From positions 2,278,870 to 2,342,869 of the forward strand of contig OX393564.1 in the NCBI GenBank assembly GCA_947652115.1: 64,000 nucleotides of DNA, in the 5' to 3' direction. The stretch comes from Blastomussa wellsi. Its lineage: Eukaryota > Cnidaria > Anthozoa > Scleractinia > Plerogyridae. The position numbers and the translations under genes were made by a program. Under the pieces are notes generated by a model. The model had not been told where the DNA came from. It worked only from the letters and a program-made list of their open reading frames with translations, and searched no databases. Below, one piece after another: positions 12,306 to 25,986 of the stretch (the stretch's first letter is position 1; the number at the start of each line of letters is the position of its first letter).

Positions 12306-13554
12306 AAATTTTACCGTGCGGGTGTAGCATGAACATTTTTCGAGTTTGTTTTTGCGGATTGCATCGGATTTGTAAAAATAAAATTATGCAGAAAAACACT
12401 CTGGCAGATTAAAACGGCATGTACGTAAACCAGGAAGACCGGAACACCACAAAACACCGGAACACCAGAGATACCAATAAATTTCTGGTGTTCCGGGGTG
12501 TTCCAGTGTTCCGTGTTTGTGGTGTTCGGGTTTTCCCGGTCTTAATACATGCCGTTTGAAACACCGTTATATTTTGCTACTTTCAGACTAGGTATACACT
12601 AGAGGAAAATGTTCCGGATTGGTGATGAATCCGGGACGTTTTAGTACCGGATGTGTTGTTCCGTTTACACGCAAGTTGAACGAATCCGAAATAAAAACTT
12701 CCAGGTTTCTTCATGTCTCCGGAGATTTTGAATTCGGAATTATAAAGTGGGAACTTTGAATCCGATAGCTTTTGCAATTGAATCCGGAGAGTTTCGTCGT
12801 GTAAGCGATTTTCTCTCCAATCCGAATATTTTTCCGCCTGCGATCTTTTGAGCTTGCGGTAGAACCAAAATGGAGTCGATAGAGTCACTGTTCCAGTCAA
12901 ATTGATGGCCATTCTGTAACAGGTCCAGAGCCATTTTTGAATTCCTCAGAAACCAGAATTATCGACGGAAACAATGTTGACGACCTCCACACTTTATCGG
13001 AGATGACGATAACACGGTCGATCGAAAACCTCGACGATTCAGGATAAGATCAGGGCAAATGCCTGGTAGCAAGTGGAAAGAAAAACTTCAGACTGTCTCA
13101 ACCTAACCCTAGCCTGTTTTTGGCGGCAATTTGTTTCTCGTTGTAGAGGCAACAAACAGCTTGTTTTCCATTTCATCATGAATGTTCCCAGAGTTGTTGT
13201 TGTTTTTCAATAAACGGCCAGGAATCCGAATATCCTCTCAGTATAAACGCCTACGAATCCGACTCTAAACTTGATGAATCCGGAAACATTTACTAATCCG
13301 GAAAAGCCCCTGTTCTATTGTCCTCTCAATACGTCGCAAGCTATTCATGTGAGACCTTAAGAGAGCTGCTACCTCGCCCATGCTACAATGTTGCGAGACT
13401 AGTGGAAAGAAATGTCAACTGCACGCTGGGCCTTTTTATGTCTCCTTCAGGAGGTGGCTCTCTCCTGATGTATTTCGAACAACAAGCCTCGCACCTCTAA
13501 TTTCCACCTTACGCATGCCAGACAACAGAAATAATTTATCTCGCCTCTTTCTCG
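12306..13554. other. Spacer of the inverted duplication
   Basis: About 1.25 kb without inverted homology, between the divergent genes 1 and 2. It contains fold-back copy 12415-12554 and degenerate TCCGGA/AATCCG-rich DNA around 12590-13320. No supported gene; overlapping open frames on both strands lack splice support and homology. Confidence 0.5.
12415..12554. mobile_element. Fold-back element family C, copy 1
   Basis: Arms begin CGGCATGTAC and end in its complement, with internal CCGGAACACC and GGTGTTCCGG repeats. Flanking nonamers GATTAAAAC and GTTTGAAAC agree at 7 of 9 positions, a decayed target duplication. It sits in the spacer beside the end of the left duplication arm. Confidence 0.65.
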
Positions 13555-14190
13555 CATGGAAACAAAAAGGACACAAAAAGGTCTTTGAAATTGGAAAGTC
13601 GTTTCGTACAGGAAGCATGCAGAATTCTGTCACGTCTTTGGAGAAAGCATGCTTTTCAACAGTTTTTGTTTTGCACGATGCGATACACCAAACTTCCATA
13701 ATAATTAAGCATTCAGTGTGAAATTTTATGTTGTTGTGTCCGTTTTTTTTATCACAATCCGGCAGCAAAGTTTTGAAAATAACAAAATATTTTCTTCTTG
13801 CTCATTTTTCAACGAAATACCAACTGTTCCACTCCCTGCTTCTTTTGTTTTATGTGTTAATTTGTTATGCTCTTTTAGGGACCAGTCATTACTTATCGTC
13901 TGGGAGGGGTGGGGTGGGGGATTTTGGGGAGAACCACATGGTTTTCAAATGAATGGAGGGGCCGGGGATCAGCCATAATTGACAAGCATTAAGGGGCGAC
14001 CCGAAGAGAACAAGATTTCTTCTAGTAGCATTGAGTTCGCTACAAATAACCAAAACCATGTAAATTTATTGCCTCCAGTTTATATGCTCTTGTAATTTTT
14101 AGCTTCCTTATTCAGACACGATCTAATTATACTGAAATAATTAATGGTTGTGCAATTGTGTTACACGTGATGGCTTGAAAATGGGGTTTA

Positions 14191-14330
14191 TCTCGTCCTA
14201 AAAACCTGTGACTTTTTTCTTTGTTTGTGAGCTATTGTTTTTCTGTTCTTTATTGTTTTGAGTTCTTTTTTTTTCTTGTCCGTTCTTTGTTCTACCTCAA
14301 TTGTGAATTTCACAGGTTTTTACACCGAGG
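14191..14330. mobile_element. MITE family A, copy 2
   Basis: About 140 bp. The right end TTTTTACACCGAGG and flank ATGAGCC match copy 1, and the left end is mutated. It lies upstream of gene 2 in arm-specific DNA. Confidence 0.65.
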
Positions 14331-15395
14331 ATGAGCCTGAAAATGTTCAAGACTTATGGTCCAAATGTCAAAGTGTCATGTTTAAATTCTGTACTGTCAG
14401 GCTCATCATGGAGTCAATAGGAACGTTCGATAAACACAAATAACAATAACAGAAGTAATAAAAATATACATATACCAATAAGCGTTTAGCTGATAAATAA
14501 AAAGCTTCGTCTCCAAACGCTTCTTCTCTCCTCTATGTTTAGTATCTCTATTGCGATTTTTTCCGCTTAGCCCAGCCACTTAGCTCGATTAGCGCTATTT
14601 CAAAGTGACAGTGCTCTTTCCTTCTTGTAATTTCCCTTATTGCTATGCATTTATCTCCATTGTTAAACTTTTCTGGGCACGAATAAAGATTGTTCTTTGG
14701 AAGATTTTTGAAAGCCCCATCAATCGGCTCTTGGACAACCTCCTCCACTGACTCTTGGATTCCTCGCTCTACTGACCCTTGGATAGCCTACTTTCCAATT
14801 TTATCAATAGAATCCTTGCCCGGTTTTTTCGTTTAAAACTGGCTGGTACTGCCTGCATATTACGGGCTACGTTTGGGCTAGAAACGCCTTCTAGCAGACA
14901 TAACAGGGTCCAGATGACCACGCATGACTAATTTCCTGCTTAACTCAGCCATTTGGAGCAGAATGCGTAGACGTCGTCAATTATTCATAACCCGCGAAGC
15001 GGCAAATTTGAATGCGAGAGCGCTCACAATAAGAGAAGACAGGGCTCAAATTGGTCAAGTAGCGTTGATAAAACTCGCTTTATTGCTTTGTGGAAGTCGA
15101 AATCTTACAACCAACGCACGGCTTTTTGAAGAAGAATGATGTGCCTCCAATGTCAGCCTAAAATGAAGAACATTGAGCGAGTGGAAGGAAAATTGACTAT
15201 CAATGGGGATTATAAAACTACCCTTCCAGTTTATTGCATCAAACACCTCTACAGCTACTTCTCTTGGAGAATTTTTCTAGTAGCATGAATTCCTCCTTCT
15301 TGTAATTAGTTTCTCCTTTATTTTCACATTTCTTTTGTACTCTTTTATTCTTCGCGATTAATCTTTCCCCATTCGAGGTGTAAACATCGGCTCAT

Positions 15396-15536
15396 CCTTG
15401 GTGTGAAAACCCGTGAAACTCACCAGCGACGTTAAACAAAGAACAAACAAGACAACAATGAATCTCGAAACAATATAGAACAGAAAAACAATACCTCAAA
15501 AACAAAGAAAAAAAGTCACAGGTTTTTACACCGAGG
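15396..15536. mobile_element. MITE family A, copy 3 (reverse orientation)
   Basis: About 141 bp. It begins CCTTGGTGTGAAAACC, preceded by GGCTCAT, and ends TTTTTACACCGAGG. It is inverted relative to copies 1 and 2 and lies between the MITE at 14191 and the gene 2 promoter. Confidence 0.65.
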
Positions 15537-16221
15537 TAAATTTCAAACATCCTACTCATTTTTATTAGTTAGGCCCGTCGGGAGAAGGGTGTGATAGGTG
15601 CGCCCGCATCCCCCCTTCCCTCTGCCCCCCCCCCCCCCCACACACACACACATAGGCTGCGGAGTCCACTTTTTTGTAGACCAAAGATTTAAGATAAAGA
15701 GAACTGATAAAAAATATATTGCATACTATAGTTCTGTTCGGATTTTCAACTTTCTTATTTTCTATTTTGTTCTTGTTAGATAGTGACATAATCCTCTAAA
15801 ACTGTAAAATACATACGTAATGTAGCCTCTGCGTAAAAAATCCTTTTTGAAGTTCAAAAGTTTGAGTAATATCTACGTTTTTAAGTTCGCGTTTGGCCGC
15901 CTGTTTTCATATCATACAGCCTTCAAAACGTACGAAATAAAGTATCACCTGATTTTCAAAAGTTCTCGATTATGAAATCTTCCATCACTAATAATATTGG
16001 GGGGGGGGGGGGTGGGGGGACCAGAACACCACTATATACTTTAAGGGGTTCATGTAAGGGCTCCCTTGCTCCACAAAAATTCTCTGCAGCCCCCACGCAG
16101 GCGATAAATAATGTCCCTTAGTTTATGCGTTCTTTTGTATTCCTCGCTCTCATTCGTGCGCTTCACACCTTCCCGATGTATACGTAAAAGGGTGGTGCAC
16201 GCCCCGCTTTGTTCAGTTTGA

Positions 16222-16229
16222 TATAAAAG
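16222..16229 (+). promoter_or_regulatory. TATA box of gene 2
   Basis: TATAAAAG, 97 nt before the chosen ATG. An initiator-like TCAGTCC lies about 40 nt downstream, a little farther than usual. The whole block 16137-16318 is conserved with the gene 1 promoter, which supports it as the core promoter of both copies. Confidence 0.7.
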
Positions 16230-16318
16230 GAAACTTTTTTTCTGGTTGCGTTTACATTTTCAGTCCTTACTTGCTGTGGCTTACGTGTGTGATGTCGTTC
16301 TCAGCGTTTACTTCAATG

Positions 16319-19300
16319 ATGAATTGTCTGCTCGGTTTGAGTGTAATCTCTGGTTTCTTTTCAATGCAGAGCTCAGGTAGGTTTTGCCAACACTTTAGTG
16401 CTAGCGCTAATGAATGTTGTTCTTGATTTAGCCAAACGCGGCTGTAGAACTTTTTGCGACATTTTAAAACTAGTAGAACTACTTACAAGACCTTAACAGG
16501 AGTTGTATTTTCAGCTGACAAATCCCACGTTAGCTGGATTACGTACTTTATCGATATTTATCATTTTACAACTTTCTGGCTCTCAGTAAAACTATTAAGA
16601 AATAAAAAAAAATCGTTACACTGATTGAAAATTGTCAATAAAATGTCTAAAAAAACCGTTTCGACAAAAGCTTAAGACTTCTTCGGAGGAATGAATTCGA
16701 ACTGGGAATAAAATTTAAAAAAGTATTCTTCCGCGTACTAATAACCGAAGCCATTTTTATACAGCAGACAGGAGCTGTACCAGAAGTTTGATAAACTCGA
16801 TTCAATGGTACAAATGTGTTAGATTCTCAAAATTATCTGCTATCCCTGTGAATGATTTTGCCCTTGCTGCTTTATTTAATTTTGCCAGTATTGCCAAATG
16901 TCGTGGTTTTTACTGGCACTTGATTTCAACGTATGAAACCCCTTCTTTATTCGTACTCGCGGTCCAGATCTTTTACACAAGCTAAATCAGTTTTATTTTT
17001 TCAGCCATGCTGCATTCCGGCAAAGGGAACATAATTGTTCTAGAAGACAAAGAATATGAGTGCAAACCGTTTCCATTCGATCCTGATATGGGCTCTGACA
17101 ATATTCATGTCCAGTTGAGTGTAAAAGGAAGTGATTATGAGACGGCAGTGACCTGGATCGAGTCAGTCTCGAAAAAAGGGTAAGTTTTTGAACGTAAACT
17201 GGTGAGGTATGTTAAACTGCTTTCTGTGTAACAAATTGTCTATGTGTCCAAGAAATTCTCCCATTTATACAACTTGTTTTCTACAGCCGATTTCAGTTCA
17301 ATGTGTAAACCTGGGTCCGTATTTAATATCGTTCGCATGAGCATTGTTCACCAAAGTTTAAGCGGTGAAAAATATGCGCATCAGGCTTAAAAGTCTTGAA
17401 ATACCTAACATGGCGCCAAGGCTAAGAGGAAAAAACGAAAGATTGTGCATCGAGGTTTAGGGATGAATGATAATTTCTTTTGTTTTATTCCTCTTGAGCT
17501 TCGGGTACATGTTGGAATTTTAATGTCTCGAAATTGGTCTATTGAAGTTTTTGTCCCCCTGAACATTTAGAGAAGGCTGTTTTTGTAAAAGACGTTTATG
17601 ATATGACGAAATTTGAGAAGGCATTGTCGCCACTTCTGTGATCGCCTTGGGCGAATGATCGACTGGGAGTCTGAATACCGGCGACTGGCAGTTAATCACA
17701 ATTGGCACGAAAATCAGTGCAAATGAGTAAACAGTTATCGACAAACCACGGCGGTAATTCGGCTGTAAATAAACAAAATGAATGCTCGGATTTTCGAGAA
17801 CTTCAAGGCCTTTAATTACTGCCATTTTCCTTTCATTATAATGGTTGTCCAGAAATTGATTTTGACAGCAAACTATCATGTTCCTTCGTCTCGTCGCAAG
17901 ATTTGTTACCGTGCCCGTGGCCAGAATGAAAATCTGGACCGCGCTAAGAACCAATCAGATTGCAGGATTCGTTACCGTGCACGCTTGGCAAAAAAGTAAA
18001 GATTTTAACAAATTAGACTTTCAGTTATTCTGAAGTATAAACTCGTTCAACTGAACGAAGCAGAAGAAAAGAAGTTGCTGCGGTTCACTTCCAACATATT
18101 CTAGCTAGAAATCAAATTGAGCCTCTCCACTAGATAACGTGATACCTTTATCAGGCTATTTTCTTGTAGATTTACAGGCTGTGTCGCAACTTCCGGACCA
18201 ATAACAATAAGTAGAACCATCTCTCTACAATGGATGGCTATTGAGCAGTCTAGTTTACCAAGTGAAGGCTTTGGGAAACTTCAAGAGATTCCTGTATGGA
18301 CAACTGGCACCAGATGCGTTCGTGTCGACACTGGCATGAAGGTCAAGAATTTTATTACGTAATATTTGAAAAGAGCTGTGCTAAAAGATAACTATAGTTT
18401 GTAAATAAACTGGCAGGGCACATCGCCTGATTTCTTACAAGGTGATATCTCAGAAAAAGCAACCCAGTCGACTCTTGGCGGGAATCCCAAGTGTATCTAG
18501 AGTCGAATTGCTAATAAATTTGAAGATAAACCTGAAAGAACACTAGAATCAACAGACAGCCTCGAGTCCAGGCGCTCACGAGCTCTCCGTCTTCTAAGGG
18601 AGTTCCAATGAGTGTTGTGCAGGAAATTGCAATTTCTTTCATTTGGTTTGCAACGCAATCAGTCGTATACTCCTTTCTGTTGTTAAACAACAACTAAATA
18701 TACCGCTCTAAGGCGAAACGAATTGGGAAACCATTTTTTAACAACCCAACCTAAAACATCTTGTGATAATTGTTATACTTCCTTTTCCAGTTTGCGTCTC
18801 TATCGGGTACGCCTTATGTATTTTTAACCGTGATCCACACCACACCGCCAAAGAACAAGCACGATGCGACAAGTGTATGGGCAGAAGATGTCACTAAATA
18901 CAACTTCAAGGCCTGCGTTCATGAGTTGAAAAACTTTGACGGCGTACATACCGGCGTGAAAGTGGTAACTTGCTAGCTATATTTGTGGTTATACTGAAGG
19001 ATGATCAAACACACGAAATAATTAATTTACTTCCCATTTTGAAGGCCGTAACTTAGAACTTACCAATTTCCTGTATTTCATAGTTGGTGTATAATGACTC
19101 GTATATTTCATCATTTCACTTTGATCAAAGCTTACAATTTGAAATTCATATATGCATTTTAAATTAGCCGTTCTAACCTCATTTAAAAGTAAAAATTGTT
19201 CTGAATCGTGGATCCGCCCCTGTACAGCCATAATAAGCACTTTAAAATTGGTCAAATTTCAGTGAAGTGCCATTCTGGGAGTGTGCTACTGAGAATTGCT

Positions 19301-19384
19301 GTTATCATCAAATGAGTATCCACCATAACTAGACTTATGGATGTTTTGATATTTAACAATTATTCCTCGAGCCCGATAGGGCTC

Positions 19385-19415
<31 letters not shown>

Positions 19416-22400
19416 ATGGGCTATTAACTCAGAGGCCATGAGGGCGAGAGGAATAATTGTTTAAGTAAAATCCAACTAGAAAGTATATATTTATTTAATA
19501 GTGAGCTCAAATACTTGTCCGAAACTTCAGCAAAACGCAATTCAGCCGCCATTGTTTTGGTTTTCAAAGCCGGCGCTTTCGCTACTAGTGGGCTATATAG
19601 CCTGGTAGTAGCTCAACCAATCAGAACGCAGCATTGATAATAGACCACAAGTTGGATTTTACTTAATAAATATATTATATTTTGGAATTTCAGGACGCCC
19701 TTGCTTTGTCCGGAGTACCAAATGAATGGTCTATTCCTTACAGCCGCAACGTTCTATTCATCAACAACTATACTCCGTCTGGAGATACCGATTACAGCTT
19801 TTGCAAGGTAATTACATCTTGGAGATTTCTTTTCCAGAAGAAATTTCAAGTTCGATGGTCGTAAAAGAAAAAGGAGGCAAAGAATGACTCGGTGCATCAA
19901 AATACCATATTTCACGAATGATCCCAGCACAGCATAGTAGTCATAAAATTAAATGTAGGCGTTTCAGTTGAAGTTTCTTGTTCACAGCCAAGAGATTATT
20001 AATAAAGCTCATAATTTCTTGTTAGAGCAAAGGAAATGTCAGTTTACTGTAACTTGGACGTACGAAATACGTTAAAATATTTTAAAATACTCCCTGACGT
20101 CATTAATTCTGAATATTCATTGCTGGAGTTGAAGTTGCCTTGTTATTTTCTGAACAGGATGTAGACTTTGCCGCACCGTACTACCAAGCCCCCGTTGTTA
20201 TTACCACGGCTACGCATGTGATGAAAAATATTGCCGCTGACAACAATGCCATCACTGAATGGACACAAGTAGGTTGATCACTATATCAATACACATGTGG
20301 AATAGAGAGCCATGGAACGAAATTATTCGATTATTTAATTGCCCGACAACAGATAAAACAATTCAACCTTTAACTTCCAAGAGCACCGACCGTTGCTTTC
20401 GACCGATCCTGTTTCGGACCACGTGACGTTACCCCTGCTTCAAATTCAAAAACATCCACGTGAAATAAATTAATAATTTCTAGATAAACAAAGGAGAAAT
20501 TTCCTGTGAAGCATCCATAAGCAATTTACATACGAAGCTGATGAAATCAATTGGACTACAACAAACTTGCAATCAATTTATCTTTAAACCTGCATAACGA
20601 GCATCAACGGCCAACCAGCAAGACGCGAATCGCAATTGAGTAATTATCATCCCCCGTGCTTACTAAGGAATTTAAAGCTTGCCACGTGGGTTATAATTTG
20701 TTTAGTCTCCTACGAGCCTTAATAAGCCAAGACGTCGGAATTAAGCACGTCCATTAACTCTGAATAAAAAAAATTTGAAGAGTAGATTCGCTAGCAACAG
20801 TTGTGTTTTGAAGATGTTATATAAATTATTATGGAATCCAAGGCAGTGGATTTCCACCTTACCACTGGAATCGGAGAGAAAAAGGAGACAAGAAGTGTGA
20901 GTGACGTGGGCAGGTTTTGTAACCAGAAATTTAGTTGACGGTTGGTTTGAAAACCCCTGACGTTAACAAACCAACAACCTGCAATGCAACCACATCAACC
21001 GCAAGACGGTGCGAAAATACAATTAAGCACATCTCCAAGGAATTATCAACTAGATATTTCAGTTTCAATGTACCTTTTCCTCCTTACATTAAATCCACAA
21101 GGGAACGTTTCGCAGAATAACCTTTTTAATTCTGTCAGCAATGGTTAGTTCAGTTCTAACTAATTGCCAGTCAGAAAAAACTATACTACATACTACTACA
21201 TACTACTACTTATGTACTGTTCCTTAACATTATTTCTTTAGGATGTAACAGCAGACGGCATGACGATATGTCTAAGGGATATCCAGCGTTACGATGCACC
21301 CCACGACCCGATTGCTGTTAACTTCTTGGCTATAGGAAGTAAGTTTGCTGCACAATATGTATCTATATCAGTAAAGATGTTTTGTTTATCGTGGTAAGAT
21401 ACGATAGATGCTTTTACTGCTTTGTATCACACTAGCACTTTCGTTCTCTTAAGCGGTATGTACGCATTGCATGCCTTTCCCAATCACCATCGTATTCAAT
21501 GCTACATAGCACTATGCCTTTAAAGTACTGCACAGAAAATAATGATTTGTTCAGTTTCAGTATATTTACTATAAAATATAATAATCTTGATTATTATACC
21601 AAACGTTTGGGTTGGACTACATTGGATTAGAAAGTAAAGTACTCGGAGGAAATCATTAATGTCCGTTTCCCATTCTCCACAGCGATCAATCCTTGCCAAA
21701 ATGTTGAATGCCACTTCTTCTCAGCCTGCGAGGCGACCTCTCCCACTACTTCTGATTGTTTATGTCAAGATTGTCCCGGGCAACAATCCGGTCCAATATG
21801 TGACATACATGGAGTTACGCACACGAGTCGTTGTCAATACGAACTTGAGGTTTGCAAAGCTGAGAAAAAAATTCCAATACTCCACCAAGGAGGGTGTGAA
21901 CGTAAGTACAATCAGCATATTTTCTCTTACATGATAAAACATGCCGATACACTTGACAACTTCATTAAATCCTCCAAATAGAATTTTGGGATCTGAACAT
22001 TTTAGCTCTCTTAAATCTCAAACTAAAAATACTTTACGTAAAATATCAATTCCATTCCAAGACAGTAACAGTAATAAGCCTCACTGCAATCATCGTTTGA
22101 TAAAAAAATCCATGCCATGCAACTCGCAGTCTAAACAAAACAAATCTTTTACGACTTTGATAACAGGAGTCTTGTAGCAATCCTAATGACCATGATCTAT
22201 GCAATCAACATTTTCACACAAACAAAATCCTCACAGACTACCTGATTCACGCCAAACCCTCTCGACACCCTGTGAGGACAGAAAGTTTTACGAGACTATT
22301 TTTCCCCCTTAGCATTTGTTCTTGAACGTGGTCGCGTTGCGCTTCGAATGAACACCACAGATGTACAATGCAAAACAGTTTCCTTCAAGAATGAAGCCTT

Positions 22401-25400
22401 CGACATCAGCCGAGGGAGAGTTTACGTCCAAACGTCCGTCAATTATTTCAACTACAGCGGAAACTTCATCCATGATGCCGCGGTGACCTGGGTCGAGAAC
22501 GTCAATATCAACACCTTCCAGGTGTGCGCGCTTAAGGCAGGGAGGGCAGAACGCTTAACACCTGATGGCGGGCTCACTTTTGTGGACTTTGTCGCTTTTC
22601 AAGAGTCTCCAGTTGGCGCAATCAGCGGCCTTCTTCATATGCCGTCTGAATGGTGGGATGGTACAACTTGCAAAACGGTGTACTTCCAGGTAAGTACACA
22701 AACTGTTTTCACTCAGTGACGACAGCCAATAAAACAAAACACGATTTTTGCATAAAATTAAGGTTAATAGACAAAGGCGACAAAACATTGTTCAACGCAC
22801 GGGGACTCATCGCACACCAGGCCAAGCGGAACGCGAGAGGGGGAGGTATTTAGGTAGGTTCATTGGGTGTGTGACCCCCAGAACTCAAATACATTATTTC
22901 CTAACGGTAGCTTACTCCATGCATCATGGGAATTGCGTCAGTTTGTTCGTCATGTGACGGACCAAAAAAATTGCTGCTGCCATTTTCTTCGTTCCTTCTA
23001 AATATATCCCAACAAATCAAGAATGCAAATCAAGAATGCAGAACAGCTTGTTCCAGTCTCGAGGCAGTTGTCAAACGAGTAACTGCAGGATGGCAGAACA
23101 ACAACGAATATTTCTGACAAATCATTAATAACAATGACAGCAACAGCTTCATACCGGAACGTGGCGGGCTGTGCCCACCCAAATTTAGCTATCCGGCTGC
23201 AGCACCGCCGACGCCTTCAAAGTATTCTTTGTTTATGTAAATTTACCGCCAAGCCTCATTTCAGAGTTCGCTTCTTTTATACTTCGTACATGGTGACGAG
23301 GCTGGACACGCAGATCAGCATGAACACAAAAGAAAATAATTTAAGTAAACATGATCAATTCCGGAAGCATGAGATTAATATACATGCAACAGACAACAAA
23401 TGCACACAATTCCATAAAAAGACAATTGTTTGCCAATACACTCTGAAAAGCGACTTTTCTAGCCCATCCACTATCCTTCAAAGGGACAATCACAGATGAT
23501 CTCACTTTAAAAATCAACAAAATTACTTGGCGAAACAAAGGCTGGAAACACAAGGTCATTCAGTTGTCTCCAGTTTAGACACACCAGACACGAACGGTAA
23601 CTGAGCTGTGCATATTTATGTTAAAATGTCTCGTTATTTCAACAGACTCCATTCACCGCAACACCATACATCCTGTTGACCGCTGAACACAGAGTACTGG
23701 GTCAGAAACATGACGCCGCCACATTGTGGGTCGAAAATGCCACGAAGTACGGATTTACAGCATGCTTAAGAGAAATGCAAAACTTTGATGGCCTACATGA
23801 GAACATCACAGTGGTGAGTTAAAACAAAACTGACACACGCATTCTTTTCACGTATGCGCGCAGTCTTCAAATCAGAGGTCTGGAGCGAATATTAAGACGG
23901 AAAGTGAGACATGCAGAGGTTGAAGCTTGCTTTCTAAACCAAATTGTATTGTAAAAAAAAAAATCTCTCGCATGACCCTGTTTCGTTAAATCCTCATTCA
24001 AGTTGGGGAAAGTAAATAAAATCGGGTGAGCGATATTTCAATTTTGTTAAATAATTGGCTCGCAAAAACTGTTCTCAGTATTTATGGCGTACTCAATCAA
24101 AAGGTTTCGCAGACCTTTAAAAATGCTTTAAAAGTTGTTTTCAGTTGTGCTTTCAAGTGCGCAATATAAGCACAGGCCAAACCGCTGGCTCGGACTGTCA
24201 AATTCACGGGCTCAACTAATTTTCGGTTGCGTTTACGGAGTGTCGCCTTAACTTGTGCCTGTTAAGAAGTTGTACTTGCTTCCTCAATGACAAATTTTTG
24301 CACTTTCATTTCGCTCATTTTGTCTGCACTTTCTAAAGAGCGCTCTCATTGAAGTTATTTGATCCAAAAATATATCACCTGTCAGTTCACTTGGATAAAT
24401 TTTGCTATAACAGCGAGAGGAGAAAAAAAAAAAACAGATTTTTAAGCAGTATCACGAAAACACTTTTTCCCCACCAAAAGGTACTGAGCTGCATCCGATC
24501 CAACCAATCTAGTCTAAATTAATTGGATCTTGTTACCCTAAGCATAATAAACCTTATTCTCTTAGTATTTCACATAACAATGTTTTTCTTTTAATCCTTA
24601 TTTAAACAGAACTGGTTTGCATTCAATACCCTTCCATCCAAACTGCTTGCCAAACAGACATTGGTCAACTTTCCAAACAGCGATCTCCCAAAACCTGGAT
24701 TTCATAACGCTTACTGTGAGGTAACGACTCCTAAACATTCCTATTATGTCCTTTTCAACGTACCCTGGCCCCAGAGGTCTTTCTCGCCCCTTAGAAAATC
24801 AAGAAAAACCTCTGGGACCAGGGTATTTTGAACGTGATTTCGACTGGAAACTTGCGCGTCGTGTCTGGTGTGGGCATGCAATGCGTACGAACACCTGCAG
24901 CATTCTTGATAGATTCCTTTTTAGTATCGTGGCAAAATATTTAGTTTCCAAAAGCTTTCCTCGAAATACGTTTAATAATTTCTGCAGCGGACATCACGTC
25001 TTGTATTAAAATAATATTCATTATTGTTAAACATGTTCTCACGTTGCCCACATATGGTCATTATGCTCAATATCCGTCAACTGCAGCTGACAGATTGGGC
25101 GCGGTACGTCAAGAAACTATAATTCGGGAAGTCTCCCGAAGAGCCGCATAACGGCAACTTTTCCAGCTGTAAATGCTCTTCGTTGACAATTTATTGAACA
25201 ATAAAACAATTAATCCGGCTCAATCTTGCGCGATTTCGCAGGATAATTGTGAATTGTTAAACAGTTCTATACTTTGTACTTGTACCATGAAGTAACAGCC
25301 ATATTACATCTCCAGGACGTAAAGTTCAGCAAGGTCTACACTTCCACTCCTACGGTCATAGTTTCAGCGAGTCATACTTCCGGAGTTGGAGCTGAGCAGA

Positions 25401-25986
25401 ATATGAAGCCAGAATACAACAGCATTGCATCCTGGGTAGAGGTAACGCGCACGTCCTACAGGATACATGGATTTTGCTTGACAAATGCCATTTTGAGTAT
25501 ACGACAGGAAACTAAATATTTCGTGTTCCCAGATATTGCATAAAAGCCTAAGATTTCAAATACAAAGGACCTTATATTTTTACGAGAAACTTGAAGGAAT
25601 TTGCAGGTACAATTTCTACATAACATGGGCAGTATAAATTGAACACCTGAATAGCTCCAGAAAATGCGACGTGCTCAAAATCGACTTCAGTTTACGGAGT
25701 CAACCGTTTTCCGTTTGAGTCCCTTTCAACTAATTACGGCCCGGCAAAATCTCGCAAAAGGGAATGCGTTTGCTTCGATAGATGGGTAGGTCATGAATGT
25801 TTTCCCATAGAAACGACACTCCCTGTCTTGTTGACAAAAGAACTTGTGCTTCTCATAAATGTTAGTTTTTGCAATTGCTTCTCACAGCATATCAACACCG
25901 CTGGATACCGAGTGTGTATTAAAGAAATTCACAAACCAAATGGATATGACCCTGTCAGTGTAGCCACCATGATGATTGGAGAATGA
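16319..25986 (+). CDS. Gene 2: secreted protein with six H-type-lectin-like modules and a follistatin domain (666 aa)
   Basis: Thirteen coding exons: 16319-16376, 17005-17179, 18170-18341, 18791-18964, 19694-19807, 20158-20268, 21242-21338, 21683-21901, 22313-22689, 23646-23813, 24610-24720, 25316-25441, 25888-25986. They join in frame to 667 codons. Exons 2-13 have exactly the same lengths as in gene 1. Exon 9 differs from gene 1 by about 5 of 125 residues and exon 4 by 4 of 58. Architecture: signal peptide, H-type-lectin-like modules 1-3 (about 21-300), follistatin domain (301-373, ten Cys), modules 4-6 (374-666). In-frame ATGs also occur at 16292 and 16316. I chose 16319 because it aligns with the gene 1 start, but a longer N-terminus (MSFSAFTSM...) is possible. 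The protein ends Gly-Glu-stop; a donor 7 nt later leads to a 3' UTR exon starting at 26551. It is probably secreted and glycan-binding (inference). Confidence 0.9.
19357..19666. mobile_element. Fold-back plus terminal-inverted-repeat element in gene 2 intron 4
   Basis: A GC-rich fold-back at 19357-19461 (AACAATTATTCCTCGAGCCC and imperfect complement) abuts a segment bounded by perfect 16-bp inverted repeats TTAAGTAAAATCCAAC (19461-19476 and 19651-19666). It has no counterpart in gene 1 that I could see. Confidence 0.6.
24760..24825. repeat. Short fold-back repeat in gene 2 intron 11
   Basis: ACCCTGGCCCCAGAGGT and imperfect complement flank about 30 bp. Intron 11 is 595 nt in gene 2 but 266 nt in gene 1, so this may be one end of an insertion of about 330 bp. 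Confidence 0.5.

Larger units (their letters stand above)
13850..16136. other. Arm-specific DNA upstream of gene 2
   Basis: About 2.2 kb with little counterpart upstream of gene 1. It holds MITE copies at 14191-14330 and 15396-15536, a poly-C/CA run near 15617-15652 and a poly-G run near 16000. No gene is supported. Confidence 0.5.

Noticed and set aside
13380..13768. Overlapping open frames of ~110 codons on both strands
   Set aside because: No splice context or recognisable domain; the region partly corresponds to the non-coding upstream flank at 12190-12305 in the other duplication arm.
16292..16318. Longer N-terminus of gene 2 from the ATG at 16292
   Set aside because: Not excluded, but gene 1 has no ATG at the matching codon and 16319 aligns with the gene 1 start, so the shorter form was preferred.
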